Assembly (NCBI GenBank): GCA_002298965.1
Contig: DBMN01000091.1
Coordinates: 14,941 to 22,780 of the forward strand
From: Rhizobiales bacterium UBA697
GTDB taxonomy: Bacteria > Pseudomonadota > Alphaproteobacteria > Rhizobiales > Ancalomicrobiaceae
Direction of reading: 5' to 3'
DNA: 7,840 nt
The notes under the pieces were generated by a model. It did no database searches. It saw only the letters and a list, made by a program, of their open reading frames with translations, and was not told the DNA's origin. Below are positions 6,131 to 7,840 of the stretch, one piece after another; position 1 is the first letter of the stretch; each line of letters opens with the position of its first letter. The translations under genes were made by a program, and so were the position numbers.

Positions 6131-6164
6131 TTCCGGCATGCCATGCATTGTGCCCATGCCGGAA
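6131..6164. promoter_or_regulatory. Perfect 10-bp-arm inverted repeat across the MarR start codon
   Basis: TTCCGGCATG (6131-6140) and CATGCCGGAA (6155-6164) are exact reverse complements separated by 14 bp. The right arm contains the likely MarR start codon (6156-6158). MarR proteins commonly bind such inverted repeats near their own promoters, so this is a strong candidate autoregulatory operator. A TTGCTC (6119-6124) at a suitable distance upstream could be a weak -35 element. In RNA the arms could also pair and hide the start codon. The dyad is seen directly; the role is inferred. Confidence 0.55.
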
Positions 6165-6677
6165 ACCGTTCTCGCCAACCGCCTCGCAGCTCTCGCGACC
6201 GCCATCGACGACGCCGTCCATGCCGACACGGACGAGCTGTCGGCGAGCGCCGTCGCGGCGCTTCAGGCCATCCGTCAGGAAGGCCCGCTGGCCATCCAGC
6301 AGGTGGCGAAGACCATCGGCCTCACCCATTCCGCCACCGTCCGCCTGATCGACCGTCTGGAGAAGGACTGGCTGGTGCGCCGCCTGTCGCGCAAGGGGCG
6401 CGAAGTGAAGGTCGAGGCGACGGCACGCGGCAAGCGCCGCGCCGCGCAGTTCCAGGAACGCCGTCTGTCGGTGGTCGACGGCCTGCTCGCGAGCCTCGAC
6501 GAGGCCGAGCGCGCCGCCCTCGGACCGATCCTCGATCGTCTGCTCGAGGCGAGCGTGCTCGATGCCGACGGCGCCGAGCGCACCTGCCGGGCCTGCGAGC
6601 GCGACGGCTGCCGCAAGGCCGGTTGCCCGGTCGCCCGCACTGCCGCCGCCCTGCCGCCGGCCGCGCCGGGGGCGTGA
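6156..6677 (+). CDS. MarR-family regulator with C-terminal four-cysteine tail
   Basis: This is a winged-helix regulator of 173 residues. The core has an N-terminal dimer helix (about 3-20), a DNA-binding region (LAIQQVAKTIGLTHSATVRL, then IDRLEKDWLVRRLS, about 45-78), a wing with VKVEATARGKR (84-94) and dimerisation helices to about 133. A tail then carries Cys144, Cys147, Cys152 and Cys157 in a CX2CX4CX4CP pattern. This could bind Zn or an Fe-S cluster, or sense redox state; the ligand is unknown. The start at 6156 (MPETVLANRL) is chosen because the family begins near this first helix. Alternatives are GTG 6102 and ATG 6138, which add a cysteine-containing segment. None has a ribosome binding site, so leaderless translation from 6156 is possible. 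The gene appears monocistronic, with a hairpin 52 bp past its stop. Family is firm, target unknown. Confidence 0.87.
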   Translation: MPETVLANRLAALATAIDDAVHADTDELSASAVAALQAIRQEGPLAIQQVAKTIGLTHSATVRLIDRLEKDWLVRRLSRKGREVKVEATARGKRRAAQFQERRLSVVDGLLASLDEAERAALGPILDRLLEASVLDADGAERTCRACERDGCRKAGCPVARTAAALPPAAPGA

Positions 6678-6728
6678 CGCCGCCCGAGGATCGGGGCCTG
6701 CTCTTCTTCGAAGCCGCCGAAACGCGAA

Positions 6729-6750
6729 ACGGGCGCCCGAGGGCGCCCGT
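6729..6750. terminator. Strong hairpin between convergent genes (likely bidirectional terminator)
   Basis: ACGGGCGCC (6729-6737), loop CGAG, then GGCGCCCGT (6742-6750) form a perfect 9-bp GC-rich stem with a tetraloop. It lies between the convergent MarR and TRAP binding-protein genes. On the minus strand it is followed by TTTCG and on the plus strand by CGTGTCTTCG, so the T tracts are short. Position and stem strength make a shared terminator the best reading. Confidence 0.75.
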
Positions 6751-6777
6751 CGTGTCTTCGCGATCCGCGATGCGATC

Positions 6778-7840
6778 TCAGCCTTCGCCGATGTCGCGCA
6801 TCTTGTAGGCGGCGAGATCCATCACGCGGGCATAGGTCACGCACTGCTTGCGATAGGCCTCGAAGCTCTCGTAGGTCTCCTTGGCCATCGGCGAGGCGGC
6901 GGCGATCTCCTGCATCACCGCGACGGTCTCCTTGGCCAGCACCTTGACGATGTCGTCGGAGAGGGTGCGGACCTGGACGCCCTCCTTCTCGAGCAGCGGC
7001 TTCAGCGAGGTCACGTTGTGATAGCTGAAGTCGGCGTAGCTCTCGGCGGCGGAGGCGAAGGCGGCGCGCTTGACGATGTCCTTCAGATCCTGCGGCAGCT
7101 CGTCGTAGAGCTTCTTGTTGACCATCAGCTCCAGCGCCGGGCCGAACTCGAAGAAGGACGGCATGTAGTAGTTCTTGGCGACGCGGAAGAGGCCGAAGGC
7201 GAGATCGTTCCACGGGCCGATCCACTCGGCCGCGTCGATCGTGCCGGACTGCATCGCCTGGAACACCTCGCCCGGCGGCAGCAGCACGACGTTGACGCCG
7301 AGCCGGCGCAGCACTTCGCCGCCGAGGCCGGCGATGCGCATCTTGAGGCCCTTGAAGTCGTCGACGGTCTTGATCTCCTTGCGGAACCAGCCGCCGGCCT
7401 GCGGGCCGGACGAGCCGCAGTAGAAGGGCTGGACGCCGAAGGGGGCGTAGGCCTTCTCCCACAGCGCCTGACCGCCGCCGTACCAGATCCAGCCCATGTG
7501 CTCGTTGGCGAAGAGGCCGAAGGGCACGCCGGTGAAGAAGTGGAAGGCCTTGTCCTTGCCCTGCCAGAAGTAGGGCGAGGCATGCGCCATCTCAGCGGCG
7601 CCGGAGGAGACGGCGTCGAAGCACTCGAAGGGCGGTACCAGTTCGCCGGCGGCGAAGAGCTGGACCGTCAGACGGCCGCCCGACATGGCGGTGATCGAAT
7701 CGGCGAGGCGCTGGGCGTTGACGCCGACGCCGGGCGAGTTCTTCGGCCAGGAGGTCACCATCTTCCAGGTGAGTTTGGTGTCGGCGCGGACGATCGCCGG
7801 GGCGGCGAGCGTGCCGCCGGCGAGCGCGGCGGCGCCCAGC
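6778..7840 (-). CDS. TRAP transporter solute-binding protein, FcbT1/TakP-like (5' end beyond window)
   Basis: This periplasmic solute-binding subunit belongs to a TRAP transporter, which uses an ion gradient to import carboxylates. 353 codons are visible and the frame runs off the right edge; about 10-15 N-terminal residues are probably missing. The visible start, LGAAALAGGTLAAPAIVRAD, is the hydrophobic part and cleavage site of a signal peptide, possibly Tat type; no RR motif can be seen. Then follow WKMVTSWPKNSPG, GELVPPFECFDAVSSGAAEM, WYGGGQALWEKAYAPFG, GGWFRKEIKTVDDFKGLKMR, GLGGEVLRRLG and IDAAEWIGPWNDLAFG. These identify the mannitol/chloroaromatic-annotated group that includes the 2-oxoacid binder TakP. 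A 2-oxo or related carboxylic acid is the likely ligand, by family. The membrane subunits (DctQ, DctM) are not in the window. Starting at the internal Met at 7761 would remove the signal peptide and is rejected. Confidence 0.9.
   Translation of the reverse strand, partial: LGAAALAGGTLAAPAIVRADTKLTWKMVTSWPKNSPGVGVNAQRLADSITAMSGGRLTVQLFAAGELVPPFECFDAVSSGAAEMAHASPYFWQGKDKAFHFFTGVPFGLFANEHMGWIWYGGGQALWEKAYAPFGVQPFYCGSSGPQAGGWFRKEIKTVDDFKGLKMRIAGLGGEVLRRLGVNVVLLPPGEVFQAMQSGTIDAAEWIGPWNDLAFGLFRVAKNYYMPSFFEFGPALELMVNKKLYDELPQDLKDIVKRAAFASAAESYADFSYHNVTSLKPLLEKEGVQVRTLSDDIVKVLAKETVAVMQEIAAASPMAKETYESFEAYRKQCVTYARVMDLAAYKMRDIGEG

Noticed and set aside
4238..6808. An 856-codon open frame on the plus strand.
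   Set aside because: It runs antisense to the hydroxyacid dehydrogenase, through the divergent promoter and across the SH3 and MarR genes in another frame; its low-complexity Arg/Gly/Pro content has no domain.
6275..7462. A 395-codon minus-strand frame overlapping the MarR and TRAP binding-protein genes.
   Set aside because: It crosses the strong terminator hairpin and is out of frame with two well-identified genes.
1..7840. A single linked oxo-acid catabolic island including mmsA, the dehydrogenase and the TRAP protein.
   Set aside because: The genes lie on different strands in separate units, split by terminators and regulators; a shared pathway cannot be shown from the sequence.

Overview
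The window is very GC-rich, with dense, short-spaced genes of alphaproteobacterial character. The MmsA, BigR-like ArsR, BetI-type TetR, SH3-repeat and TRAP-binding proteins all read like those of Rhizobiales (Hyphomicrobiales). This is a judgement from protein style, not a search. No RNA genes, insertion sequences, prophage genes or CRISPR arrays are visible. It looks like an ordinary chromosomal stretch of catabolic, regulatory and envelope genes.

Layout, left to right. (1) mmsA (minus), a CoA-acylating methylmalonate-semialdehyde dehydrogenase, is divergent from a LysR-type regulator (plus) across a 146-bp region rich in short repeats. The LysR protein probably controls mmsA. (2) The LysR gene converges, with a 4-bp gap, on a minus-strand run. 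Read in transcription order this run is a GyaR-type D-2-hydroxyacid dehydrogenase, a small secreted protein of unknown function, a BetI-type TetR regulator and a BigR/SqrR-like ArsR regulator. The first two are 32 bp apart and probably co-transcribed. The ArsR gene has its own 204-bp leader preceded by a possible terminator, so it may be a separate unit. (3) The dehydrogenase is divergent from a plus-strand exported protein with two SH3-like domains. The region between them holds a 15-bp tandem repeat and two adjacent hairpins. (4) Next on the plus strand is a MarR regulator with a four-cysteine tail; a perfect 10-bp-arm inverted repeat lies across its start codon. (5) A strong hairpin separates it from a convergent minus-strand TRAP solute-binding protein of the FcbT1/TakP kind, whose first codons lie beyond the right edge.

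Common themes are uptake and breakdown of small carboxylic and oxo acids (MmsA, the hydroxyacid dehydrogenase, the TRAP binding protein) and a high density of one-component regulators: LysR, ArsR, TetR and MarR within about 5 kb. Nothing shows that these form one system. The best leads are the ArsR cysteine pair, whose spacing matches persulfide sensors, and the MarR gene with its start-codon dyad and cysteine tail.
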